A DNA stretch of 64,000 bases from Ciceribacter sichuanensis (lineage in GTDB: Bacteria; Pseudomonadota; Alphaproteobacteria; Rhizobiales; Rhizobiaceae). The notes beneath the pieces are model-generated. The model had not been told where the DNA came from and did not search any database. It was given only the letters and a program-made list of their open reading frames with translations. Within the stretch, counting starts at the first letter, position 1. Each line of letters begins with the position of its first letter. Positions 42,449 to 50,924 of this stretch are shown here, in pieces. Where the stretch lies: the NCBI RefSeq assembly GCF_024055605.1, contig NZ_JAMXLX010000001.1:434001-498000 (forward strand). Direction: 5' to 3'. Made by a program: the position numbers and the translations under genes.

Positions 42449-42937
42449 ATGTTCGGTATCTCCCCGCTCGGCTGGTTGCACACACTCGGCAGCCTGCCCG
42501 CAATCCCTGTCGCCTTCTATATGTTCGCCCGTCACGGGCGCATCGTGCCCCGGTCCATCCCCGGCGGCGTCTATTTCGTCTCCATGCTGATCGGCTCCGC
42601 CACGGTGTTTCTCGTCGCCCACCAGCCGGTCAGCTACGTCATCGGCCTCATCACCGCCTTGCTGGTGCTTGCCGGCTACGGAGTGGGGCTGCTGCCGGCT
42701 TCTCCGCGCTTGGCGCGCTATGTCGAGACCGTCTGTCTGAGCCTCTCCGCCTTTTTCCTGATGGTGCCCACGGTGAGCGAAACCCTGCGGCGGGTGCCTG
42801 ACGGGCATCCCTTCGTGACCGCGCTCGATGCGCCGCTTCTCCTCGGTTTCCAGGCCGGCTTGCTCGTCCTTCTCGTGATCGGCCTCTCGGCGCAGATAAT
42901 TCACCTGCGGCGAAAGGGGACGGCTTTTCGCGGCTGA
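42449..42937 (+). CDS. Membrane protein under TetR control
   Basis: 162 residues with about five hydrophobic helices and a short basic end. The start M-F-G-I-S-P-L-G-W-L-H-T-L-G and the R-H-G-R-I loop are seen in small inner-membrane proteins with no assigned role. The ATG has AAAGGA. No family recognised. Its regulator and operator are visible upstream, so it may be part of a response to a small molecule. Confidence 0.65.
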   Translation: MFGISPLGWLHTLGSLPAIPVAFYMFARHGRIVPRSIPGGVYFVSMLIGSATVFLVAHQPVSYVIGLITALLVLAGYGVGLLPASPRLARYVETVCLSLSAFFLMVPTVSETLRRVPDGHPFVTALDAPLLLGFQAGLLVLLVIGLSAQIIHLRRKGTAFRG

Positions 42938-43193
42938 GGCGGCGCAGTCCGGACGGCGCGAGGCTCAGCCGAGGAGCGAGCCGGACAGCGGCGGCGGGGC
43001 GCCATTCGCGGCACCCCCGCCATGCCGGGCATGGTCCGCCGTCGCGTGCGTTCAAATAATCTTGAAGGCCTTGTCCGTCGGTTTTTTCCTGTCTTTTTCC
43101 GAACTTGCTTGAGGCTCTCGGCCATTTATCCTAACAACGGACGCATCGAAGATGTCGGGGGATCGGGCTGCGGGAAGCGGCAGGGGAGTATTG

Positions 43194-45581
43194 ATGACAG
43201 GAGACGGGGCTGCCCTGACCTTTCTTGCCATGGCCCTGCCGTTTGTGGCTGCGCTTCTTGCCCCGCTTGTCGTGCGCCGACTGGGTGTGTATGCCGCGTG
43301 GCTCATCGCGCTCGCTCCGCTGGCCGTCTTTGTCCATCTCCTCGGCTTTCTGCCGGAGATCGCCAGGGGCGAGGTCGTCACCGGCGGCTATGCCTGGGTG
43401 CCGAGCCTGAACCTCAGCTTCTCCTGGTTTCTGGACGGCCTGTCGCTCGTCTTCGCATTGCTGATAACCGGCATCGGAACCCTGATCGTTTTCTATGCCG
43501 GCGGCTATATGAAAGGCCATCCGCAGCAGGGACGCTTCTTCTCCTTCATCCTCATGTTCATGGGCGCCATGCTCGGCGTCGTGATGTCGGACAGCTTCCT
43601 GATGCTCTTCGTCTTCTGGGAGCTGACCTCGATCACCTCTTTCCTGTTGATCGGCTTCGATCATCAGCGGGAGGCCTCGCGCCGCGCGGCGCTGCAGGCC
43701 CTGGTGGTGACGGGCGGCGGCGGGCTTGCTCTGCTGGCCGGCCTGATCTTCATCTGGAATATCACCGGCGTCACTCAGCTCTCGCTTCTCGTTCACACCG
43801 GCGATCTCCTGCGCGCAAGCCCGTTTTATGTCACCGCACTTTTCCTCGTGCTCGGCGGCGCCTTCACCAAGTCCGCCCAGTTTCCCTTCCACTTCTGGCT
43901 GCCCAACGCCATGGAAGCGCCGACGCCGGTTTCGGCATACCTGCATTCGGCCACCATGGTGAAGGCCGGCGTCTATCTGCTGATGCGGCTCAATCCGGTG
44001 ATGGGCGCCACACCCGCCTGGGAGATCCTGCTGCCGTTCTTCGGCGGCATCACGCTTCTCGTTGGCGCGCTGCTCGCCATCCGCCAGACGGACCTCAAGC
44101 TGATGCTCGCCTATACCACGGTCGCCTCGCTTGGCCTGCTGGTCATGCTGACAGGCTTCGGCGCGCCCTATGCGGTTGAGGCGGCGGTCCTCTATCTTGT
44201 GGCGCATTCGCTGTTCAAGGGCGCTCTCTTCATGGTCGCTGGCATCATCGACCACGAGACCGGCACCCGTGACGTGACGAAGCTCGGCGGCCTGCGCGCC
44301 GCCATGCCGGTCACCTTCGCCGCAGCCTTGCTTGCCGCCATCTCGATGGCCGGCCTGCCGCCCTTCTTCGGCTTTCTCGCCAAGGAAGAGATCTATGCGG
44401 CTCTTGCGGGTTCCGGCCTGCGCCCCATCGTCTTCACGCTGGCCGCCATCATCGGCAACGCGCTGATGTTCGCGATTGCCTTCGCCGTCGCGCTGAAGCC
44501 CTTCATCGGGCAGAAGGTCGAGACGCCGAAACGGCCGCATGAGGGACCTATCCTCCTGTGGCTCGGCCCGCTCGTTCTGGCGCTTGGCGGTCTCGCTGCG
44601 GCCGTCTTCTCGGGAGCGTGGCACCGGGCGGTTTCCTCGCCCATGGCCAGTGCCGTTTCCGGCGTGACGAAGAGCGTCACCATCGGCCTTGTACCGCATA
44701 TCGGGCTGCCGCTGGCGCTCTCCGGCATCACTGTCATCCTCGGCGTCCTCGTCTATCTCGGCCTTTCCCGTGCCCGTCAGGCTATGGCGCACCTGCTCGA
44801 CATTCTCGGTCCCGGCCCGGATCGCGGCTTCGACGCCTTCATTCGCGGTCTCGTGCGCTTCGCCTTCACTGTGACGCGGGTTATCCAGAACGGGCGGCTC
44901 GATGTCTATATCACCTTCACCTTCACGCTTCTTGCGCTGGTGCTGCTGGTTCCGCTCTTCGCCTTCGACGAACTGCCGGCGATGCCCGCTTGGCCTGGGG
45001 ACGTGCACTTTCTCGAATTCGCCCTTTTCGCCATCGCCATCATCGGCCTCGTCGCCGTGCTGCGCTCGAAGGACCGGCTGACGGCCATCGTCTCGCTCGG
45101 CATTCAGGGCTTTGCCGTTGCCGTCATCTACCTGCTGTTCGGCGCGCCCGACCTGTCGTTCACCCAGTTCATGGTGGAGACGCTGTCGGTGGTCATTCTC
45201 GCGCTGGTCATGACCCGGTTGAGGCTGTCGCCCGCCGATCACCGCACCCTGATCGAGCGTGTTGTCGATGGCGGCATTGCCATTGCCTGCGGCCTCGGCC
45301 TCTCGCTGCTGCTCCTGAAGGCCACCCAGGTGCAATTCGACACCACGCTCACCGATTTCTTCAACGCCTATTCGAAGGTGATCGCCCACGGCGCCAATGT
45401 CGTGAACGTCATCATCGTCGATTTTCGTGGCACGGATACGCTCGGTGAAATCTCGGTGGTGATGATTACCGGCCTCGCCATCCTCGCGCTGATCCGCATC
45501 CGGGTGACGCCGGTCGCTGCCGGACAGAAATCGGTTGCCGCCATCGAGGCTGAAAATGCCGGCAGGGAGAAGACGCCATGA
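43194..45581 (+). CDS. mrpA: Mrp-type cation/proton antiporter subunit A
   Basis: 795 residues, about 20 helices. Its first two thirds belong to the Complex I-like NuoL/MrpA proton channel family (TSITSFLLIGF, FTKSAQFPFHFWLPNAMEAPTPVSAYLHSATMVKAG-like region at 220-265; LPPFFGFLAKEE near 410). The last third has the MbhE/DUF4040 region (FAVAVIYLLFGAPDLSFTQF). With subunits B-G it expels Na+ or K+ against protons. Start at 43194 after GGGGAG; the first ATG (43152) lacks a site. Known in rhizobia as phaA. Confidence 0.93.
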   Translation: MTGDGAALTFLAMALPFVAALLAPLVVRRLGVYAAWLIALAPLAVFVHLLGFLPEIARGEVVTGGYAWVPSLNLSFSWFLDGLSLVFALLITGIGTLIVFYAGGYMKGHPQQGRFFSFILMFMGAMLGVVMSDSFLMLFVFWELTSITSFLLIGFDHQREASRRAALQALVVTGGGGLALLAGLIFIWNITGVTQLSLLVHTGDLLRASPFYVTALFLVLGGAFTKSAQFPFHFWLPNAMEAPTPVSAYLHSATMVKAGVYLLMRLNPVMGATPAWEILLPFFGGITLLVGALLAIRQTDLKLMLAYTTVASLGLLVMLTGFGAPYAVEAAVLYLVAHSLFKGALFMVAGIIDHETGTRDVTKLGGLRAAMPVTFAAALLAAISMAGLPPFFGFLAKEEIYAALAGSGLRPIVFTLAAIIGNALMFAIAFAVALKPFIGQKVETPKRPHEGPILLWLGPLVLALGGLAAAVFSGAWHRAVSSPMASAVSGVTKSVTIGLVPHIGLPLALSGITVILGVLVYLGLSRARQAMAHLLDILGPGPDRGFDAFIRGLVRFAFTVTRVIQNGRLDVYITFTFTLLALVLLVPLFAFDELPAMPAWPGDVHFLEFALFAIAIIGLVAVLRSKDRLTAIVSLGIQGFAVAVIYLLFGAPDLSFTQFMVETLSVVILALVMTRLRLSPADHRTLIERVVDGGIAIACGLGLSLLLLKATQVQFDTTLTDFFNAYSKVIAHGANVVNVIIVDFRGTDTLGEISVVMITGLAILALIRIRVTPVAAGQKSVAAIEAENAGREKTP

Positions 45582-45997
45582 ATACGGTCATCTTCCGGGT
45601 TCTCGCCCCGTTCATCACCGCGCTGATGCTGATGTTTTCGGTCTTCGTGCTGCTTCGCGGCCATAATGAGCCGGGCGGCGGTTTCATCGGCGGGCTGATC
45701 GCGGCTTCCGCCTTCGCCATCTATGGCATCGCCTTCGGCGTGCAGGCGGTGAACCGGGCGCTTCGGTTCCACCCGCTGGCGATTGCGGGCGCAGGGCTTA
45801 TGCTCTCGACGCTTTCCGGCCTCGTCTCAGCAGCCTTCGGCGTGCCCTTCATGACCGGGCTGTGGGTTTACCCTGAAGTCCTCGGGGTCGAGGTTCCGCT
45901 CGCCACCGTGATGTCCTTCGATGTCGGCGTCTATCTCGTGGTTGTCGGTGCGATCACCTCGATTGCGCTGGCATTGGAAGAAAGGGGCCTCGACTGA
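45578..45997 (+). CDS. mrpB: Antiporter subunit B
   Basis: 139 residues, four helices, with the MrpB pattern R-G-H-N-E-P-G-G-G-F-I-G-G-L-I near 27-41. It starts inside the end of mrpA (ATGA), indicating coupled translation. A required membrane subunit of the antiporter. Confidence 0.93.
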   Translation: MNTVIFRVLAPFITALMLMFSVFVLLRGHNEPGGGFIGGLIAASAFAIYGIAFGVQAVNRALRFHPLAIAGAGLMLSTLSGLVSAAFGVPFMTGLWVYPEVLGVEVPLATVMSFDVGVYLVVVGAITSIALALEERGLD

Positions 45998-46374
45998 TGG
46001 AAGTCCTGCTTTGCGGCCTCGTCGGCATCTTTTTTGCCGCCGCATTCTATCTGATGATGTCGAAGCGTGTCGTGCGCATCCTGCTCGGCATCGCCATCCT
46101 CGGCAATGCGGTCAACCTCCTGCTGTTCACCACCGGCCGGCTGACCCGCGAGGTGCCGCCGATCATCCCGGCCGGTGCCGATACGCTTTCCGCCAATGCC
46201 GCCAACCCGCTGCCGCAGGCCCTCATCCTGACGGCGATCGTCATTTCCTTCTCCTTCTTCTGTTTCCTGCTGGTGCTCGCCTATCGCGCCTATCAGGACC
46301 TCGGAACGGATGATATCGACGACATGCGCGCCGCCGAACCGAAGGCCGAGCCTTTGCCGCCGCTGGGGTATTGA
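45997..46374 (+). CDS. mrpC: Antiporter subunit C
   Basis: 125 residues, three helices, NuoK-like: L-G-I-A-I-L-G-N-A-V-N-L-L-L-F and D-P-L-P-Q-A-L-I-L-T-A-I-V-I-like segment (NPLPQALILTAIVISF). Its ATG overlaps the mrpB stop by one base. The gap to mrpD (319 bases) is filled by a mobile-looking repeat instead of the usual short overlap. Confidence 0.93.
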   Translation: MEVLLCGLVGIFFAAAFYLMMSKRVVRILLGIAILGNAVNLLLFTTGRLTREVPPIIPAGADTLSANAANPLPQALILTAIVISFSFFCFLLVLAYRAYQDLGTDDIDDMRAAEPKAEPLPPLGY

Positions 46375-46451
46375 TGATGGGTCTTGTTAAGATGCTCCCT
46401 CGCTCGGCTGAAGGCCGGTACTCGTTAGCTATCCCTCGGTCCTCGGCCACC

Positions 46452-46692
46452 TCCCTCTGCTCTGCCGGCGCCCGTCGCCGCAATCGATTCACTGGATCGA
46501 TTGCTCCGCTTCGCGGATCGCTCCTCACCCCCCACAAGGGGGGAGACCACCGTGCGGCTTGTGTCGCGTCTTTTGGCCTCCCAGTCACGAAGTGGCCCAC
46601 CCTGAATCCAGGAACCGTGGGCAAAGCGGCACCTCACCGTTTCTCCCCCCTTGTGGGGGAGATGCCCGGCAGGCCAGAGGGGGAACCCCTCT
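46452..46692. mobile_element. MITE-like element, about 240 bp, copy B, between mrpC and mrpD
   Basis: Inverted relative of copy A (40955): the same about 100-bp interior on the minus strand, with matching ends CCCCACAAGGGGGG and CTCCCCCCTTGTGGGGGAG. The left terminal repeat is split by a second palindrome (CAATCGAT 46481-46488 / ATCGATTG 46496-46503 and neighbours), which looks like a nested insertion. The right end stops 1 base before the mrpD ATG. Confidence 0.7.
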
Positions 46693-46693
46693 G
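46676..46693 (+). promoter_or_regulatory. Hairpin masking the mrpD ribosome site
   Basis: AGAGGGG (46676-46682) pairs perfectly with CCCCTCT (46686-46692) on a GAA loop, directly before the ATG. The only Shine-Dalgarno-like sequence (GAGGGGGA) is inside this stem. It belongs to the repeat. Confidence 0.55.
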
Positions 46694-48271
46694 ATGGCAT
46701 CCTCCCCCGTCGATCTCTCCCGCGCGCTCGTGATGGAGCCGACCGCGGCAGGTGACTGGCTGGTCATCCTGCCGGTGGCGCTCTGCCTGTTCTGCGGCGC
46801 GGTGCTCCTGATGATGCGCCATTCGATCCGGCTGCATCCATACGTCGCCATTCCCGGCCTCGTCGGGCTGGTGCTCACCGATTCGGCGCTTCTGGCGCGG
46901 GTCGTGTCGGAAGGGCCTGTGACGATGATGATGGGCCGATGGTTGCCGCCCTTCGGCATCGCCTTCACGGTCGATCTGACCGGCGCGCTTCTGGCGTTTG
47001 CGGCGGCGCTGGCAGCGCTTGCCGGCGGCGTCTATGCCATGAAGGATATCGGCTCGAGCGGCCGCCGCTACGGCTTCTATCCCTTCCTGATGGTAATGAT
47101 GGCCGGCGTCTCCGGCGCCTTCCTGACGGGCGACATCTTCAATCTCTATGTCTGGTTCGAGGTGCTGCTGATCTCGTCCTTCGGCCTGCTGATCTTGGGT
47201 TCCGAGCGGGAACAGATCGACGGGGCGCTGAAATATGCGGTGCTGAACCTCATCGCCACCACGCTCTTCCTCATTTCCGTCGGCTATCTCTACGCGGTGT
47301 TCGGCACGCTCAACATGGCCGACATCGCCGCCAAGGCCGATGAACTCAGGGGAACGGCACCGCTGATGACGCTGGCGGGTCTCTTCCTGCTGGCCTTCGG
47401 CATGAAGGCGGCGGCCTTCCCGGTGAATTTCTGGCTGCCGGCTTCCTATCACACGCCCCGCATCGTGGTCTCGGCGCTGTTTGCCGGCCTGCTCACCAAG
47501 GTTGGCGTCTACGCATTGTTCCGGGTCATGGTCATGCTGCTGCCGGTCGAGCGGGAGGCGCTCAGCCTCGTCATCGCGGTAGCCGCATCGCTCACCATGG
47601 TCCTTGGCGCGCTCGGCGCGCTGGCGCAATCGGATATCCGCCGCCTTCTCGGTTTCGTCGTCATTGCCGGCATCGGCAACATGCTGGCCGGTATCGCCAT
47701 CGGCGGCGAGGCGGGGCTTGCCGCAGCCATCGCCTATGCGCTGCATTCGATCGTGCTGATGACCGCGCTCTATCTCCAGGCCGGCGTGGCCGCCCGCCTT
47801 GGCGGCTCCTATCGGCTGGAAAAGCTTGCCGGTCTCTGGGCCGCCGCCCCCCTGTTCGGCGGCCTGTCGCTTGCCCTGTTCTTTGCGGGGAGCGGCCTGC
47901 CGCCCTTTTCCGGCTTCTGGCCCAAGGCCATGCTGGTCAAGGCGTCGCTCGATATCGGCGCATGGTGGCTGGCAGGCGCGGTGCTGGTGTCCGGCTTCAT
48001 CACCACCATCGCCTTCGGCCGACTGTTCCTGCTCGCCTACTGGCGGCCCGCGCTTGTCGGAGAGGGAAAGGGCGCAACCCCGGCCGCCGTGCTTGCCGCG
48101 CAGAAGGGCGGCCTTGCCGAAATCCTGCCCATCGCGGCGCTTGCCGCCCTTGTCGTCGGCTTCGGACTTTTCCCGGAAAAGCTTGTCGCGATCAGCCAGG
48201 ATGCATCGATCGGCCTCGGCAATCCTTCCGCCTATTATGACTCGGTGTTTCCGTCAGGAGGTGCCCGATGA
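46694..48271 (+). CDS. mrpD: Antiporter subunit D
   Basis: 525 residues, about 14 helices, NuoN/M-like: NLYVWFEVLLISSFGLLI near 155-172, KAAAFPVNFWLPASYHTPR near 238-256 and GLPPFSGFWPKAMLVK near 400. Proton-translocating subunit. The frame is open into the repeat upstream to 46559, but the ATG at 46694 gives the normal N-terminus. Its translation start is probably affected by the repeat's hairpin. Confidence 0.93.
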   Translation: MASSPVDLSRALVMEPTAAGDWLVILPVALCLFCGAVLLMMRHSIRLHPYVAIPGLVGLVLTDSALLARVVSEGPVTMMMGRWLPPFGIAFTVDLTGALLAFAAALAALAGGVYAMKDIGSSGRRYGFYPFLMVMMAGVSGAFLTGDIFNLYVWFEVLLISSFGLLILGSEREQIDGALKYAVLNLIATTLFLISVGYLYAVFGTLNMADIAAKADELRGTAPLMTLAGLFLLAFGMKAAAFPVNFWLPASYHTPRIVVSALFAGLLTKVGVYALFRVMVMLLPVEREALSLVIAVAASLTMVLGALGALAQSDIRRLLGFVVIAGIGNMLAGIAIGGEAGLAAAIAYALHSIVLMTALYLQAGVAARLGGSYRLEKLAGLWAAAPLFGGLSLALFFAGSGLPPFSGFWPKAMLVKASLDIGAWWLAGAVLVSGFITTIAFGRLFLLAYWRPALVGEGKGATPAAVLAAQKGGLAEILPIAALAALVVGFGLFPEKLVAISQDASIGLGNPSAYYDSVFPSGGAR

Positions 48272-48741
48272 TCTTTTATGCGCTTGCCCTCCCGATGGCG
48301 ATCGTCTGGCTGGCGATCACCGGTAGCGCCTCGCTGCACAACCTGTTTCTTGGCCTTGTGGTATCGGTGCTGTCGCTCCGCCTCATTCGCGAACAGACCG
48401 TGACGAAGGGCTATCCGGTGCGTCCGCTGCGCGTGGCGCTGCTCGTCGGCCTCTTCTTCGTCGAACTGGCGAAATCCGCCTTCAAGGTGGCGGTACTGGT
48501 GGTAAAGCCGAAGATAGAGATAAAGCCGGGCATCTTCGCCTATCCCCTGACGGTGAAAGGTGATTTCGAAATCGCCCTGCTCGCCAATCTCATCACGCTG
48601 ACGCCGGGCACGCTGTCCGTCGATGTCTCCGAAGACCGCAAGACACTCTATGTGCACGCGCTCGATTGTTCCGATGTCGCGGGGGCAAGACGCGACATTG
48701 CCGAAGGTTTCGAGCGCCGGATCAGGGAGGCCTTTGAATGA
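48268..48741 (+). CDS. mrpE: Antiporter subunit E
   Basis: 157 residues, two or three helices then a soluble tail, with the MrpE segment [17 protein letters not shown] and the late L-Y-V-H-A-L-D. It overlaps mrpD by an ATGA. Structural subunit needed for assembly. Confidence 0.93.
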   Translation: MIFYALALPMAIVWLAITGSASLHNLFLGLVVSVLSLRLIREQTVTKGYPVRPLRVALLVGLFFVELAKSAFKVAVLVVKPKIEIKPGIFAYPLTVKGDFEIALLANLITLTPGTLSVDVSEDRKTLYVHALDCSDVAGARRDIAEGFERRIREAFE

Positions 48742-49145
48742 TCGCACCCGACACAATCATTCCGCTCGCCTGTAATTTCGCGCTGGTCGTGCTCGGCGTC
48801 TCGCTGCTGCTGACGGTCTACCGGGTGGTGAGAGGCCCGACCCTGCCGGACAGGGTGCTGGCGCTCGACATGCTGGTCGGCATCGCCATCGGTCTCATCG
48901 CCGTCATCTCGATCCGCACCGGCTATACGCTCTATGTCGACATCGCCATTTCGCTCGGCCTTGTCGGCTTCCTTGCCACGGTCGCCTTCGCCCGCTTCAT
49001 CCTCGCACGCGGCATCAGGGGAGAGCGTCCGGCCGAGGATGGCCCGGTGCTGTTGCTGGAGATCGGCGGGGATGCGAAGGCTGCCCGAAAGGGCGCAGGT
49101 CCGGCCGATGCCGCGAACGATCCGTCCGGGAAAGGTATGAAATGA
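48738..49145 (+). CDS. mrpF: Antiporter subunit F
   Basis: 135 residues, three helices: [16 protein letters not shown] near 29-44, the MrpF pattern. The C-terminal 40 residues ([20 protein letters not shown] and on) are a polar extension longer than in typical MrpF (about 90-95 residues). ATGA overlap with mrpE. Confidence 0.92.
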   Translation: MIAPDTIIPLACNFALVVLGVSLLLTVYRVVRGPTLPDRVLALDMLVGIAIGLIAVISIRTGYTLYVDIAISLGLVGFLATVAFARFILARGIRGERPAEDGPVLLLEIGGDAKAARKGAGPADAANDPSGKGMK

Positions 49146-49480
49146 TGGCGACCGTTCTTTCCATTCTGACCTCGATGCTTATCGTTCTGGGCTCTCTCTT
49201 CGCGCTCGTTGCGGCCATCGGAATCAACCGGCTCCCCGATCTCTACACCCGCATGCATTCGGCCTCGAAGGCCGGTACTGTAGGTTCCGGCTTGCTTTTA
49301 CTTGCGCTTGGTATTTATTCTGGCGATATCGCCGTTTTCAGCCGAGCTCTTGCTGGTTTTTTCTTCTTCATACTGACTGCGCCGCTGTCGGCCCATCTGC
49401 TTGCGCGGGCAGCCCATCAGATGGGATACAGCTTATCCACCGTTTCCGTCGTGGATGAATTGAAGAACAAGAACCGTTAA
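49142..49480 (+). CDS. mrpG: Antiporter subunit G
   Basis: 112 residues, three helices: [23 protein letters not shown] like segment near 17-39 and [14 protein letters not shown] near 79. ATGA overlap with mrpF. Last gene of the operon; no terminator is obvious, only an AT-rich stretch. Confidence 0.93.
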   Translation: MMATVLSILTSMLIVLGSLFALVAAIGINRLPDLYTRMHSASKAGTVGSGLLLLALGIYSGDIAVFSRALAGFFFFILTAPLSAHLLARAAHQMGYSLSTVSVVDELKNKNR

Positions 49481-49918
49481 GTACAGGTCTCTTAAGTACC
49501 TTGATATTCAGGATGTTTCACTGTTTGTGCTCTGTCAGTGCGTGCATGCTTCGGATTGTCTGAAATAAAAGGTATGTGGGCTCCCCATAATTGGTGAAAA
49601 ATATTAAGTGGACTTTTTCTGGGATGGTGATAATCGAATTAGTCAAGCACAGATCTTGAGAACTTGGCTGTTGCAACGGAAAATTCATCCGGCCTTTGTT
49701 GTATTCAAAAGTACTACACTTGGAGGAATTTCGCGTCGTTGTGAAGACAGGTGCGGGATCAGGCAGGATATGTCCGCTGTGTCGGTCTGGAGTCTAGGGG
49801 TGGATTCCATGTCGGAAACGACAGGGCCTTCACGGAAGTCATCGCCTGTTTTGCTTAAGGAGTGGCGTCGGTCTTTCGGCAGGCGCCTGGCAAGCATTCT
49901 TTGAACAGGAGAACCTAA
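49481..49918. other. 438-base AT-rich gap before mucR
   Basis: Markedly AT-richer than its surroundings. An open frame at 49608-49904 lacks a start site and normal codon use and is not called. It is most likely the mucR promoter and leader; MucR/Ros proteins commonly bind AT-rich sites in their own promoters. Confidence 0.5.
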
Positions 49919-50347
49919 ATGACTGAAACTGCATATGGCCAGGGACATGATCTGTTGGTGGAGCTGACCGCTGACATCGTGGCGGCCTATGTCAGCAACC
50001 ACGTGGTGCCGGTCGCAGACATCGCCAATCTGATTTCCGACGTCCATTCGGCCCTGAGCAACACGTCTTCGCCGGCGCCCGTCGTTTCGGTCGTCGAGAA
50101 GCAGAAGCCGGCTGTCGCCGTGCGCAAGTCTGTGCAGGACGACCAGATCATCTGCTTGGAATGTGGCGGTGCCTTCAAGTCGCTGAAGCGGCATCTGATG
50201 ACCCACCACAGCCTCGGCCCGGAAGAATACCGCGAAAAGTGGGATCTGCCGGTCGATTACCCGATGGTTGCGCCCGCCTATGCCGAGGCCCGTTCGCGCC
50301 TCGCCAAGGAAATGGGACTGGGCCAGCGTCGCAAGCGCGGCAAGTGA
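49919..50347 (+). CDS. mucR: MucR/Ros-family zinc-finger regulator
   Basis: 142 residues. The zinc finger C79-x2-C82-x9-H92-x3-H96 (in [19 protein letters not shown]) is followed by [12 protein letters not shown] and an R-R-K-R-G-K tail; the N-terminus carries the helix [10 protein letters not shown]. It represses exopolysaccharide, motility or virulence genes in rhizobia and can act as an H-NS-like silencer. AGGAGA before the ATG. Own terminator at 50369. Confidence 0.93.
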   Translation: MTETAYGQGHDLLVELTADIVAAYVSNHVVPVADIANLISDVHSALSNTSSPAPVVSVVEKQKPAVAVRKSVQDDQIICLECGGAFKSLKRHLMTHHSLGPEEYREKWDLPVDYPMVAPAYAEARSRLAKEMGLGQRRKRGK

Positions 50348-50368
50348 GCCGCACGCTCCAAGATAGAA

Positions 50369-50393
50369 AAACCGGGCGATGCCCGGTTTTTTT
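50369..50393 (+). terminator. mucR terminator
   Basis: AAACCGGGC-GAT-GCCCGGTTT with a run of T's (50387-50393): a textbook intrinsic terminator. Confidence 0.92.
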
Positions 50394-50546
50394 ATGTCTG
50401 GAATGAGGAAATTAATCCCATAAGAAAACTGAGGGAAAATGAAAGACTGAGTGAAATCAGCGAATTTCGTTGCGCCTGACACTTTTTCCATCCCCGGTTT
50501 TCATTGTTGGTGTATGAATAAATTCCTACAATTTAGGAGTATTCAT

Positions 50547-50924
50547 ATGACGCCAGATATTGCCCTGCCTCCTCCTGTTCCCGATCCGGTGAAAGTCACG
50601 GCCGACCGCCGTATCCTCTGCATGATCGTCCGGCAGATGACCTCCGAAATGCTGACGATGACAGGTGACGGTTCCGCCAAGTCGCGCGGCGATCGCCGTC
50701 GCATGGTTTGCCATGTCCGTCAGATCGCCATGTATGTCTGCCACGTCGCGCTCCAGATGCCGCTGTCGGAGATCGGAGATGCCTTCGGGCGCGACCGCAC
50801 GACAGTCGCCCATTCCTGCCATGTGGTGGAAGACCGGCGCGACGATCCGGGTTTCGATGCCTTCGTCGCAAGCGTCGAGCGACTTGCGGAAACGTTGCTT
50901 CTTCTGCCGGGGAGCCGTCCATGA
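50547..50924 (+). CDS. Stand-alone DnaA domain-IV-like DNA-binding protein
   Basis: 125 residues. Residues 56-98 read like the C-terminal DNA-binding domain of DnaA: R-Q-I-A-M-Y-V, then L-S-E-I-G-D-A-F-G-R-D-R-T-T-V-A-H-S-C. The AAA+ domain is absent. The first 45 residues are Pro-rich with a helix. The start at 50547 has AGGAG ahead. It overlaps the next gene by ATGA, so is cotranscribed with DUF6456. May bind DnaA boxes without ATPase activity (inference). Confidence 0.78.
   Translation: MTPDIALPPPVPDPVKVTADRRILCMIVRQMTSEMLTMTGDGSAKSRGDRRRMVCHVRQIAMYVCHVALQMPLSEIGDAFGRDRTTVAHSCHVVEDRRDDPGFDAFVASVERLAETLLLLPGSRP

Noticed and set aside
43131-45389. 752-codon minus-strand open frame opposite mrpA
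   Set aside because: It reads as Asp/Glu/His/Gln-rich low-complexity sequence, the shadow of high-GC membrane-protein codons, and has no ribosome site; mrpA on the plus strand is certain.
46559-46693. Upstream extension of mrpD
   Set aside because: It consists of repeat DNA; mrpD has its normal N-terminus from the ATG at 46694.
49608-49904. 98-codon open frame before mucR
   Set aside because: No ribosome site, codon use unlike neighbours, AT-rich regulatory DNA; no homologue recognised.
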